DNA of 6,921 nucleotides from Actinomycetota bacterium (GCA_009699795.1 WLNK01000051.1:1-6921); one strand, 5' to 3'; shown: positions 1 through 5,693, numbered from the stretch's first letter. Notes: generated by a model from the sequence alone, not told the origin. Program-made: numbers and translations.

Positions 1-370
1 CGCGAATAGGAAGTTGGAGATTAAGAGCAAGCTGAAGTGATTCAGCAACGCGATCATCAACATCGATACTTCGCGCAACGATTAACTCTGTTGCAGGAAC
101 TTGCGCGCGTAAGGCTTCAAGGACTGCGTTACGGCCGGAGACAATTTCACCCTTTGGTTTTTCACTTCGTCCACCACGGCCAGCACCACTTCGCGCTGCA
201 GATTTCTCTGCAACCTTTTTGCGCTTTGCAGCTGCGTGATAAGGACGGTCTTCAGCCTTAGGTGTTGGGCCTTTACCTTCTAAGCGACGCTTATTTTTTC
301 CACCTGTGCCACCTGTTGGACCTTTTTTAGATCCACGAACTGCACCGCGAGGTTTTGAATTGCCGGCCAT
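1..370 (-). CDS. rlmB: 23S rRNA (guanosine-2'-O-)-methyltransferase RlmB, N-terminal part (cut by window edge)
   Basis: The first 123 residues of a SpoU/TrmH-family methyltransferase are present. RlmB methylates the 2'-oxygen of a guanosine (G2251 in E. coli numbering) in the peptidyl-transferase region of 23S rRNA, using S-adenosylmethionine. Seen here: residues 1-72 form a Gly/Lys/Arg-rich, probably disordered tail typical of actinobacterial RlmB. The small substrate-binding domain then begins with GEIVSGRNAV (74-83) and ALRAQVPATEL. The knotted SPOUT catalytic domain lies beyond base 1, so its cofactor motifs cannot be checked. The ATG at 368-370 directly follows the cysS stop codon with no base between, which implies co-transcription and probably translational coupling. 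The ribosome site is weak (GCGGAAA inside the end of cysS). The same cysS-rlmB order occurs in mycobacteria. Family assignment is firm. The exact methylated base is inferred from homology. Confidence 0.9.
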   Translation of the reverse strand, partial: MAGNSKPRGAVRGSKKGPTGGTGGKNKRRLEGKGPTPKAEDRPYHAAAKRKKVAEKSAARSGAGRGGRSEKPKGEIVSGRNAVLEALRAQVPATELIVARSIDVDDRVAESLQLALNLQLPIR

Positions 371-1774
371 TTATTTTCCGCTCTCTGTAGAGATCGACCA
401 TCGTGGCCCTTGTGCAGTGTCTTCAATAATAATTCCAAGAGCAGCAAGTCCATCACGGATAGCATCCGATGCTGCAAAATCTTTACGTTCGCGCGCAGCC
501 GTGCGTTGATCGAGGGCCAATTTAATTACGCCATCTAACGCATTAGCTGATACATCAGATGTCGCCCCAGCAAATGCTGCATCAAATGGATCGCAACCAA
601 GTACTTCAAGTGCACCGCGAATCTCATTTGCGCATTGCGCAATAACTTTCTTATCTCCTGAAGTGATTGCGCTATTTCCTGTACGCAGCGCCTCTGAAAT
701 TCCAGCAAGTGCAGTAGGAACTGCTAAATCATCATTCATCGCATCAGTAAAGCTCTGACTTAAGACAGGAGTTGGCGCAACACCAAGTAGCTCAACAGAG
801 CGATGCAAGAACGATTCGATGCGGCGAAAAGCTGTTGCAGATTCTTCGAGAGCTGCATGTGAAAATTCAAGCATCGAGCGGTAGTGAGCACTTCCCAAAT
901 ACCAGCGGAGTTCAATACCGCGTACGGACTTTAGGAGTTCTGCCACTTGGAGTGAATTACCAAGTGACTTACTCATTTTTTCACCAGAGGTTGTAACCCA
1001 TGCGTTATGTAACCAACGCTTTGCAAATCCATAACCCGCGGCCTCTGATTGTGCGATCTCGTTTTCGTGGTGAGGGAAAATTAAATCAAGCCCTCCTCCA
1101 TGAATATCAAATGATTCGCCAAGGTATGCATGCGCCATCGCAGAACATTCAAGGTGCCAACCTGGACGACCAGCGCCCCATGGAGTTGGCCATGATGGAT
1201 CTCCTGGTTTTGCAGCTTTCCATAGCGCGAAATCGCGGGGATCTTTTTTGTATGTTTCATCAGCATCTGCGGCTGGTTGTAAATCATTTACATTTTGTCG
1301 CGACAAAGTTAAATACGATTTTAATTTGCGAACTTCTAGATAAACATCGCCATTACCAGGTGCATATGCAGCCCCGCGTTCGATAAGTAGTGTCATTAAT
1401 TCGATCATCTGAGTTACGTGACCGGTTGCACGTGGTTCATACGTTGGTGGCAAAACATTGAGAGCGGCATAAGCCTCGGTAAATGCGCGCTCGTATTTCA
1501 TAGCAACTGCCCACCATGGCAATTCTTCATGCACTGCTTTATGCAAAATCTTGTCGTCGATATCAGTGACGTTTCGAATGAAAGTTACGTTGTAGCCAGA
1601 CTTTGTCAGCCAGCGACGCAAAATATCGAAGTTAACGCCAGATCTAACGTGTCCAATATGTGGAGGTGCTTGCACAGTTGCACCGCAGAGATAAATGCCA
1701 ACTTCGCCTTTTTTCAGCGGGACAAATGGTGAATTGGTTCGCGTTAGCGTGTCATATAAAACTAGCGAACTCAT
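371..1774 (-). CDS. cysS: Cysteinyl-tRNA synthetase
   Basis: This class I aminoacyl-tRNA synthetase charges tRNA-Cys with cysteine in the cytoplasm using ATP. The protein is 467 residues, close to the 461 of E. coli CysRS. The Rossmann catalytic core carries the HIGH signature at 39-42 and KMSKS at 266-270. Likely zinc ligands are C30, C210, H235 and E239, matching the C/C/H/E set of the E. coli enzyme. FDIHGGGLDLIFPHHENE (about 222-239) and GRPGWHLECSAM (about 202-213) are family hallmarks. The C-terminal part is the helical DALR/anticodon-binding region. The complete length, the full PHHENE motif and the C-terminal domain separate it from the paralogue MshC, which makes a mycothiol intermediate. 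The ATG start is supported by a -10-like hexamer six bases upstream, which suggests a leaderless mRNA. No Shine-Dalgarno sequence is visible. rlmB follows with zero spacing. In mycobacteria ispF lies directly upstream, whereas here amt-glnK intervenes. Confidence 0.97.
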   Translation of the reverse strand: MSSLVLYDTLTRTNSPFVPLKKGEVGIYLCGATVQAPPHIGHVRSGVNFDILRRWLTKSGYNVTFIRNVTDIDDKILHKAVHEELPWWAVAMKYERAFTEAYAALNVLPPTYEPRATGHVTQMIELMTLLIERGAAYAPGNGDVYLEVRKLKSYLTLSRQNVNDLQPAADADETYKKDPRDFALWKAAKPGDPSWPTPWGAGRPGWHLECSAMAHAYLGESFDIHGGGLDLIFPHHENEIAQSEAAGYGFAKRWLHNAWVTTSGEKMSKSLGNSLQVAELLKSVRGIELRWYLGSAHYRSMLEFSHAALEESATAFRRIESFLHRSVELLGVAPTPVLSQSFTDAMNDDLAVPTALAGISEALRTGNSAITSGDKKVIAQCANEIRGALEVLGCDPFDAAFAGATSDVSANALDGVIKLALDQRTAARERKDFAASDAIRDGLAALGIIIEDTAQGPRWSISTESGK

Positions 1775-1776
1775 GT

Positions 1777-1793
1777 GCCAAGTCTATCTTGGC
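1777..1793. repeat. Inverted repeat GCCAAG-N5-CTTGGC, possible operator
   Basis: A perfect 6-bp inverted repeat with a five-base centre covers the putative -10 element of cysS and ends three bases from its start codon. A third copy of the GCCAA half-site lies at 1815-1819, towards amt. Because it overlaps the -10 rather than lying downstream in RNA, a protein-binding operator is more plausible than an RNA hairpin. No known regulator consensus (AmtR, GlnR) was recognised. Arms of six bases can also arise by chance. Confidence 0.35.
1781..1786 (-). promoter_or_regulatory. Putative leaderless -10 element of cysS
   Basis: Read on the minus strand, TAGACT fits the actinobacterial TANNNT -10 consensus and ends exactly six bases before the cysS ATG (TAGACT-TGGCAC-ATG). 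This spacing would place the transcription start at or within a base of the A of the start codon, the arrangement typical of leaderless actinobacterial genes. It agrees with the lack of a Shine-Dalgarno sequence. No convincing -35 hexamer was found 16-18 bases upstream. The element lies within a perfect inverted repeat (1777-1793). Confidence 0.55.
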
Positions 1794-1807
1794 TGCGGAG
1801 TGGGATT

Positions 1808-1841
1808 TTGCCTAGCCAAATGCACAATCTTTAAATAGGCT
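1808..1841 (+). promoter_or_regulatory. Weak candidate promoter for amt-glnK
   Basis: Two overlapping possibilities are visible. TTGCCT (1808-1813) stands 17 bases before TTAAAT (1831-1836), and TAGGCT (1836-1841) fits TANNNT but has only a poor -35 match. Either would start transcription about 20-30 bases before the amt ATG and leave room for its ribosome site. No textbook nitrogen-regulator box was found near it. This is a low-certainty call based on consensus matching alone. Confidence 0.3.
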
Positions 1842-1850
1842 CTCCCGAAA

Positions 1851-1868
1851 TCGAGGATAGTCGAGGAT
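1851..1868 (+). promoter_or_regulatory. Tandem TCGAGGAT repeat carrying the amt ribosome binding site
   Basis: TCGAGGAT occurs at 1851-1858 and again at 1861-1868, exactly ten bases apart. The second copy supplies GAGGA (1863-1867), four bases before the amt ATG at 1872, which is a close but usable Shine-Dalgarno and supports that start. The first copy's GAGGA lies 14 bases from the ATG, too far to serve directly. It could be a standby site, half of a regulator site, or simply a small duplication. Confidence 0.5.
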
Positions 1869-1871
1869 CAG

Positions 1872-3140
1872 ATGGTTGATATCAATAGCGGTGACACAGC
1901 ATGGGTTCTGGCTAGCGCCGCCCTCGTTCTATTTATGACACCAGGGCTCGCTGTTTTTTATGGCGGCATGGTGCGAGCAAAGAGCGTACTTAACATGATG
2001 ATGATGTCGTTTGCAGCTCTCGGCATCACAACAATTATTTGGGTTCTCTACGGTTATTCACTTGCATTCGGAACTTCACAAGGTGGATTCATCGGAAGTT
2101 TTGAACACTTTGGATTAGCAAACACAATCAATGAAGTTGTCGGCGCCGATGGCCACAAGATTCCAACTCTTGCATTTTCAATGTTCCAGTTAACTTTTGC
2201 TGCAATAACCGTCGCACTACTTTCGGGTGCAATTGCAGACCGCTCGAGATTTAAAGCGTGGTTAGTTTTTGTAATTGCATGGGTGACACTTGTTTACATC
2301 CCTGTTGCGCACTGGGTATTCGCAGCACAAAATGGTGCAGGTGGTTGGATTGTTGATCGACTTCACGCACTCGATTTCGCAGGTGGTTTGGTCGTGGAAA
2401 TTAATTCTGGCGCATCAGCCCTTGCACTCGCACTCGTTCTGGGAAGACGTGAAGGCTTTAAACAAATCGCAATGCGACCACACAACATGCCACTAGTACT
2501 TCTTGGCGCAGGAATGCTCTGGTTTGGTTGGTTTGGATTTAACGCAGGATCAGCGCTAAGCGCCGGACAACTTGCAGCAACAGCAATGATCAATACACAA
2601 GTTGCAACAGCCGCGGCAGCAATTTCTTGGATGTTCTACGAAGTATTTAAAATCGGCCGCCCAACAACACTTGGTATTGCATCCGGTGCAATCGCTGGCG
2701 CAGTAGTAATTACACCTGCATGCGGATTTGTAACTCCACTTGGTGCGCTACTTCTCGGACTCATCGCAGGTGTTGCATCGGCATGGGCTGTAAGCCTTAA
2801 ATTTAAATTGAACTATGACGATTCACTCGACGTCGTAGGTGTGCACGGTGTGAGTGGAGTTATCGGAATGCTTGGAATCGGTTTCTTGGCAACCACTGCA
2901 GTCAATGAAGCAGGAGCTAATGGACTTTTCTTTAATGGTGGGACGCAACTACTAACAAATCAGGCTATTGGAATTGTTGTTATCGCAGCATTTTCATTCA
3001 CCGTGACTTGGCTTATCGGAACAGCAATCGCTAAAACTATGGGTTTTCGTTCATCGAAATCTGATGAAGTTGAAGGCCTCGACACTATTTATCACGCCGA
3101 GTCTGCATATGACATCGGCGGAAATTCGAATCGTTTTTAA
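1872..3140 (+). CDS. amt: Ammonium transporter (Amt/Mep family), first pore His replaced by Glu
   Basis: A trimeric inner-membrane protein that takes up ammonium for nitrogen assimilation. The 422 residues read as about eleven hydrophobic segments with no cleavable signal peptide. Family landmarks are ALVLFMTPGLAVFYGGMVRAKS (about 17-38, quoted as a region), FQLTFAAIT (105-113, with the phenylalanine gate residue near F109), the external site residue D168 in ALDFAGG, GWFGFNAGS (219-227), DVVGVHGVSG (320-329), and the C-terminal EGLDTIYHAESAYD tail that contacts PII proteins. The second pore histidine is H325. The position matching E. coli AmtB H168 is E176 (codon GAA at 2397-2399), as in fungal Mep1/Mep3-type transporters, so proton or ammonium handling may differ from AmtB. 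glnK follows 23 bases later on the same strand, the usual amt-glnK operon. The pair sits, reversed, inside what is elsewhere the ispF-cysS junction. Confidence 0.96.
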   Translation: MVDINSGDTAWVLASAALVLFMTPGLAVFYGGMVRAKSVLNMMMMSFAALGITTIIWVLYGYSLAFGTSQGGFIGSFEHFGLANTINEVVGADGHKIPTLAFSMFQLTFAAITVALLSGAIADRSRFKAWLVFVIAWVTLVYIPVAHWVFAAQNGAGGWIVDRLHALDFAGGLVVEINSGASALALALVLGRREGFKQIAMRPHNMPLVLLGAGMLWFGWFGFNAGSALSAGQLAATAMINTQVATAAAAISWMFYEVFKIGRPTTLGIASGAIAGAVVITPACGFVTPLGALLLGLIAGVASAWAVSLKFKLNYDDSLDVVGVHGVSGVIGMLGIGFLATTAVNEAGANGLFFNGGTQLLTNQAIGIVVIAAFSFTVTWLIGTAIAKTMGFRSSKSDEVEGLDTIYHAESAYDIGGNSNRF

Positions 3141-3163
3141 TCCAAACTGAAAAGAGAAGAGCA

Positions 3164-3502
3164 ATGAAGCTAATCACCGCAATCCTAAAACCAATAAAAC
3201 TCGATGATGTTAAGAACGCACTCGATGCTGCAAACATCCACGGTATGACAGTCTCAGAGACTCGTGGTTACGGGCGCCAAAAGGGCAAGACTGAGTTCTA
3301 CCGCGGTGCTTCATATAGCGATGACTTCATCCAAAAAGTTCGCGTAGAGGTATTGGTCGCCGATTCAAACCTCAATACGGTTTTAGATGTCATTGTTAAA
3401 GCCGCACATACCGGATCCATTGGTGATGGAAAGATTTGGATTACAAACGTTGAAGAAGTAATCCGAGTTCGCACCGGCGAACGCGGCAACGACGCTATCT
3501 AA
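3164..3502 (+). CDS. glnK: PII nitrogen regulatory protein GlnK
   Basis: A trimeric cytoplasmic signal protein of 112 residues, the standard PII length. It senses ATP/ADP and 2-oxoglutarate and blocks the Amt channel when nitrogen is plentiful. The T-loop (about 37-55) contains Q39, R47 (the residue that enters the Amt pore in E. coli GlnK) and Y51, the tyrosine that is uridylylated in enterobacteria and adenylylated in several actinobacteria. The C-terminal PII signature is TGSIGDGKIWI (83-93), with nucleotide-binding K90, R101 and R103. The purine-rich stretch AGAGAAGAG at 3153-3161 probably serves as ribosome site. Cotranscription with amt is likely given the 23-base gap. A glnD modifying-enzyme gene, often third in actinobacterial amt-glnK-glnD operons, does not follow: the glnK stop codon abuts the stop codon of the convergent ispDF gene. 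Whether Y51 is modified in this organism therefore cannot be judged here. Confidence 0.96.
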   Translation: MKLITAILKPIKLDDVKNALDAANIHGMTVSETRGYGRQKGKTEFYRGASYSDDFIQKVRVEVLVADSNLNTVLDVIVKAAHTGSIGDGKIWITNVEEVIRVRTGERGNDAI

Positions 3503-4624
3503 TTACTTTTTTAAAACTAGCGCAGAAGCAATGGCGGCGATGCCTTTGCCTTCACCGGTAAGGCCCATTCCATCTGTCGTTGTAGCAAGCAGTGCTACAT
3601 CTGCGCCACCAAGTGCTTCTGAAAGTGCAGCGATTGCTTCTTTGCGGCGAGCACCAATCTTTGGTTTGTTACCAATTACTTGCACTGAAACATGAGAAAT
3701 TGAATAACCGCTCTTTGTAATCAGCGAAAGAGTTTCCTTAAGTAGCGTCGTGCCAGGTGCGCCGGCGTATTCAGGACGAGATGTTCCGAAATTACTTCCA
3801 AGATCGCCAAGACCGGTTGCTGCAAAGAGAGCATCGCAAATTGCATGTGCTGCAACATCGCCATCTGAATGTCCTTCAACGCCCGTCTCATTTGGCCAAT
3901 GAAGACCTGCAAGCCAAAGTTCACGACCTTCTTGGAAGTGATGAGCATCGACTCCAACACCTGTTGAGAATTTTGTTGCATCGCCCAGGAATGAAAGTGC
4001 AGTCGCTAAATCACTCGGAGTTGTTATTTTTAACGCACGTTCTTCACCTTCAATGATGCGCACTTTCTTGCCGATTGATTCAACTAAGGCCGCATCATCA
4101 GTTGCATCGGCGCCCAAGGCGTGAGCTGCTTGTAGCGCGCCATAAGTGAAACCTTGTGGTGTTTGAACTCTGCGTAGTGCGCCTCGATCAGGTGTTGATG
4201 TTACAAAACCTTCTGCATCAATAACTTTTACCGTATCTGTTTCTGCAAGGCCGGGAATTACAGCGGCATCGCCAGCAACGAGTGCATCAACAACCCGCTG
4301 TGCGAGAGCTGGAGTTGCAAGGGCTCTAGCCGCATCGTGTACAAGTACGAAATCAACATCACATAAAACCTGAGCAAGACCGAGGCGCACGCTCTCACTT
4401 CGGGTAGCGCCACCCGTTACGACGGTGACTGTATTGCCAAGAAGTGTGCGAAATTTTTCTTCATAACCAGCTGGGGCTGTGACGATGATTTGGTCTGCAA
4501 CCGAAGATAGAGATGCAACAGAATGTTCTATAAGTGTGCGATCACCGAGTTGGATGAGCGCCTTGGGAATTGATGCGCCAAATCTTTCACCACTGCCAGC
4601 AGCAGCGATGATGGCGGAAATCAT
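3503..4624 (-). CDS. ispDF: Bifunctional IspD-IspF (MEP cytidylyltransferase / MECDP synthase)
   Basis: One 373-residue reading frame encodes two MEP-pathway enzymes. The N-terminal half (about 1-213) is IspD, which joins CTP to 2-C-methylerythritol 4-phosphate. It shows the nucleotide loop AAAGSGERFG...PKA (7-22, R14 and K21), VHDAAR (95-100), RRVQTPQGF (151-159) and K199 in ALKITTPSDL. The C-terminal half (about 219-373) is IspF, which cyclises the later intermediate to MECDP. Metal ligands are D226 and H228 in GVDAHHF and H260 in HSDGDVAAH (252-260), and ATTTDGMGLTGEG (347-359) forms the active-site loop. The linker is only about six residues (GDATKF), with no internal stop or frameshift. 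IspD and IspF act two steps apart; the intervening kinase IspE is not in this window. The ATG directly follows the carD stop codon (TAA-ATG), suggesting translational coupling. Its own stop abuts that of glnK. Confidence 0.95.
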   Translation of the reverse strand: MISAIIAAAGSGERFGASIPKALIQLGDRTLIEHSVASLSSVADQIIVTAPAGYEEKFRTLLGNTVTVVTGGATRSESVRLGLAQVLCDVDFVLVHDAARALATPALAQRVVDALVAGDAAVIPGLAETDTVKVIDAEGFVTSTPDRGALRRVQTPQGFTYGALQAAHALGADATDDAALVESIGKKVRIIEGEERALKITTPSDLATALSFLGDATKFSTGVGVDAHHFQEGRELWLAGLHWPNETGVEGHSDGDVAAHAICDALFAATGLGDLGSNFGTSRPEYAGAPGTTLLKETLSLITKSGYSISHVSVQVIGNKPKIGARRKEAIAALSEALGGADVALLATTTDGMGLTGEGKGIAAIASALVLKK

Positions 4625-5107
4625 TTAGGAAGCGAGAACCTCGTCAAGGAGCGTTGCAGCTTTTTCTTCATCTGTGCGCTCAGCTAGTGCGAGTTCAGAG
4701 ATAAGAATCTGCTTCGCCTTGGCGAGCATGCGCTTTTCACCAGCAGATAGTCCACGGTCGAGATCGCGGCGATAAAGATCGCGAACAACTTCTGCAACCT
4801 TGATGACATCTCCAGATGCCAGCTTTTCAAGGTTTGCTTTGTAACGACGTGACCAGTTTGTTGGTTCTTCTGTATATGGCTGACGTAGAACGCTAAATAC
4901 GCGATCAAGGCCTGCGCTATCAACTACGTCGCGAACACCGACGAGATCTACATTATCGGCTGGAACGCGAACTGTGAGATCTCCTTGAGCAACTTTAAGG
5001 ACGAGATACATTCTTTCTTCACCCTTAATCACACGAGTTTCGATAGCTTCAATGAGAGCTGCTCCGTGATGTGGGTAAACAACTGTTTCGCCGACCTTAA
5101 ATGTCAT
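4625..5107 (-). CDS. carD: CarD-family RNA polymerase-binding transcription regulator
   Basis: CarD binds the RNA polymerase beta subunit and stabilises open complexes at many housekeeping and rRNA promoters. In mycobacteria it is essential. The protein has 160 residues against 162 in M. tuberculosis, and is nearly collinear with it. The Tudor-like polymerase-interaction domain (about 1-55) begins FKVGETVVYPHHGAA and keeps R25 and R47, which contact RNA polymerase in the mycobacterial protein. The helical DNA-binding domain follows, with W85 in EEPTNWSRRYKANLEKLASG, the tryptophan that wedges into the -10 upstream edge. The C-terminal helices (GLSAGEKRMLAKAKQIL) are conserved. An extended -10 promoter and the purine-rich site GGAAAGG lie just upstream. 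ispDF follows with zero spacing, so carD and ispDF form one transcription unit. The unit cannot continue into cysS as it does in mycobacteria, because amt-glnK lies between. Confidence 0.97.
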   Translation of the reverse strand: MTFKVGETVVYPHHGAALIEAIETRVIKGEERMYLVLKVAQGDLTVRVPADNVDLVGVRDVVDSAGLDRVFSVLRQPYTEEPTNWSRRYKANLEKLASGDVIKVAEVVRDLYRRDLDRGLSAGEKRMLAKAKQILISELALAERTDEEKAATLLDEVLAS

Positions 5108-5113
5108 GTGTTG

Positions 5114-5137
5114 CCTTTCCGTAGAGGGTCAATTCTA
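5114..5137 (-). promoter_or_regulatory. Extended -10 promoter and ribosome site of carD
   Basis: On the minus strand TGGTAGAAT combines the TGN extension with a TANNNT -10 hexamer (TAGAAT at 5132-5137). This predicts transcription starting near 5125 and a leader of about 18 bases. The leader holds GGAAAGG, whose last G is at 5114, six bases before the ATG. This contrasts with the apparently leaderless cysS start. The -35 region (TTTTCT, 17 bases upstream) is poor, as expected for an extended -10 promoter. A GTAGA/TCTAC inverted repeat (5121-5125 and 5134-5138) brackets the -10 and the predicted start point. Confidence 0.5.
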
Positions 5138-5172
5138 CCAGTCATTTGAGGATGAGAAAACCCCGAATTCCA

Positions 5173-5185
5173 AGTGCAGAGCACT
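5173..5185. repeat. Small palindrome AGTGC-AGA-GCACT, possible operator of lpqE-like gene
   Basis: Five-base perfect arms around AGA lie six bases upstream of the -10-like hexamer of the lipoprotein gene, within the interval expected between -35 and -10. A repressor bound here would compete with RNA polymerase. It is not a terminator for anything: no plus-strand gene lies immediately upstream, and on the minus strand it precedes carD. Chance occurrence cannot be excluded. Confidence 0.25.
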
Positions 5186-5190
5186 GCTTT

Positions 5191-5196
5191 TAGCAT
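5191..5196 (+). promoter_or_regulatory. Putative -10 element of the lpqE-like gene
   Basis: TAGCAT matches TANNNT and ends eight bases before the ATG at 5205. Transcription would start within a base or two of that ATG, giving a leaderless or nearly leaderless mRNA. If the next in-frame ATG (5211) is used instead, GAGAGA at 5197-5202 could act as a weak ribosome site. No good -35 hexamer is visible. Confidence 0.4.
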
Positions 5197-5204
5197 GAGA
5201 GAAT

Positions 5205-5693
5205 ATGCCCATGCGTCGTACAGCTACCGTACTAATTACAACTATCGCACTTTCACTAACACTTACATCTTGTGGTGCGGGACAAGACGCTGCTACGCGA
5301 AATATTAAGCAAGTAACTGATGGCGTTGAAAAAACAGTTGATATTGGTGGAAACAAAATAAAGATTGTTAATGCCTTACTTGTTGCAACCGAAGATGGTT
5401 CAGCCGTTGTTGTTGGAACAATTATTAATCAAGGCGAAGTTGATGACCAGATTCTTACAATTTCTGCCGCTGGTTCGCAGGCAACTCTTGCTGGTGATCT
5501 CATTGCAAAGCCAAATCAGCCAATTCGTTTTGAAGGCGATGCAGCGAGCGCTAAAGCAGTCTTTCCTGGAGTAGGCGCAGTTGCTGGACGCCACGTGAAA
5601 TTAACAATTGGTTTTGCTCGCGCCGGTCTTGTTGAACTAGAAGTAATCATCCGCGACAAGCGCGATGCTTACGCAAACGTAACTTCTAACTAA
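5205..5693 (+). CDS. lpqE: LpqE-like surface lipoprotein
   Basis: A 162-residue exported lipoprotein of unproven function. The signal peptide has a basic start (MPMRR), a hydrophobic core (7-20) and the lipobox LTSC with C23 as the lipidated residue. Most of the mature part (about 48-150) alternates hydrophobic residues as in a beta-sandwich, including VVVGTIINQGEVDD (68-81) and VKLTIGFARAGLVELEVIIRD (131-151, quoted as a region). This pattern resembles the actinobacterial DUF461/PCu(A)C-like lipoproteins. The copper-binding Met/His set of true PCu(A)C chaperones is absent: methionine occurs only at 1 and 3, and histidine only at 130. The name rests largely on position, since M. tuberculosis lpqE (Rv3584) is likewise divergent from carD. 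The start could be 5205 or 5211, with little effect on the signal peptide. Its stop codon abuts that of gpmA. Confidence 0.7.
   Translation: MPMRRTATVLITTIALSLTLTSCGAGQDAATRNIKQVTDGVEKTVDIGGNKIKIVNALLVATEDGSAVVVGTIINQGEVDDQILTISAAGSQATLAGDLIAKPNQPIRFEGDAASAKAVFPGVGAVAGRHVKLTIGFARAGLVELEVIIRDKRDAYANVTSN

Noticed and set aside
1000..1386. 128-codon plus-strand open frame inside cysS
   Set aside because: It lies wholly antisense to strongly conserved CysRS coding sequence and has no recognisable motif. The other long antisense frames in this window were dropped for the same reason.
371..1774. Mycothiol ligase MshC rather than CysS
   Set aside because: MshC is a CysRS paralogue and mshA is nearby, but this protein has the full CysRS length, the PHHENE motif and the C-terminal anticodon-side domain, and lies next to rlmB as cysS does in mycobacteria.
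1775..1871. AmtR, GlnR or NtcA-type nitrogen operator upstream of amt
   Set aside because: CTAT and ATAG elements occur but not at the spacing of the AmtR box, and no GTNAC-N6-GAAAC or GTA-N8-TAC match was found by eye.
1775..1871. T-box riboswitch for cysS
   Set aside because: The space before cysS is only 97 bp, shared with amt, and the likely transcription start is at the ATG itself, leaving no leader RNA.
1872..3502. amt-glnK as a recently acquired mobile element
   Set aside because: No transposase, integrase, terminal repeats or target duplication is seen, and base composition and codon choice look like the neighbours.
3490..3520. Bidirectional terminator between glnK and ispDF
   Set aside because: A T-run and A-run occur (ttttttaaaac), but no stem of useful length precedes them on either strand.
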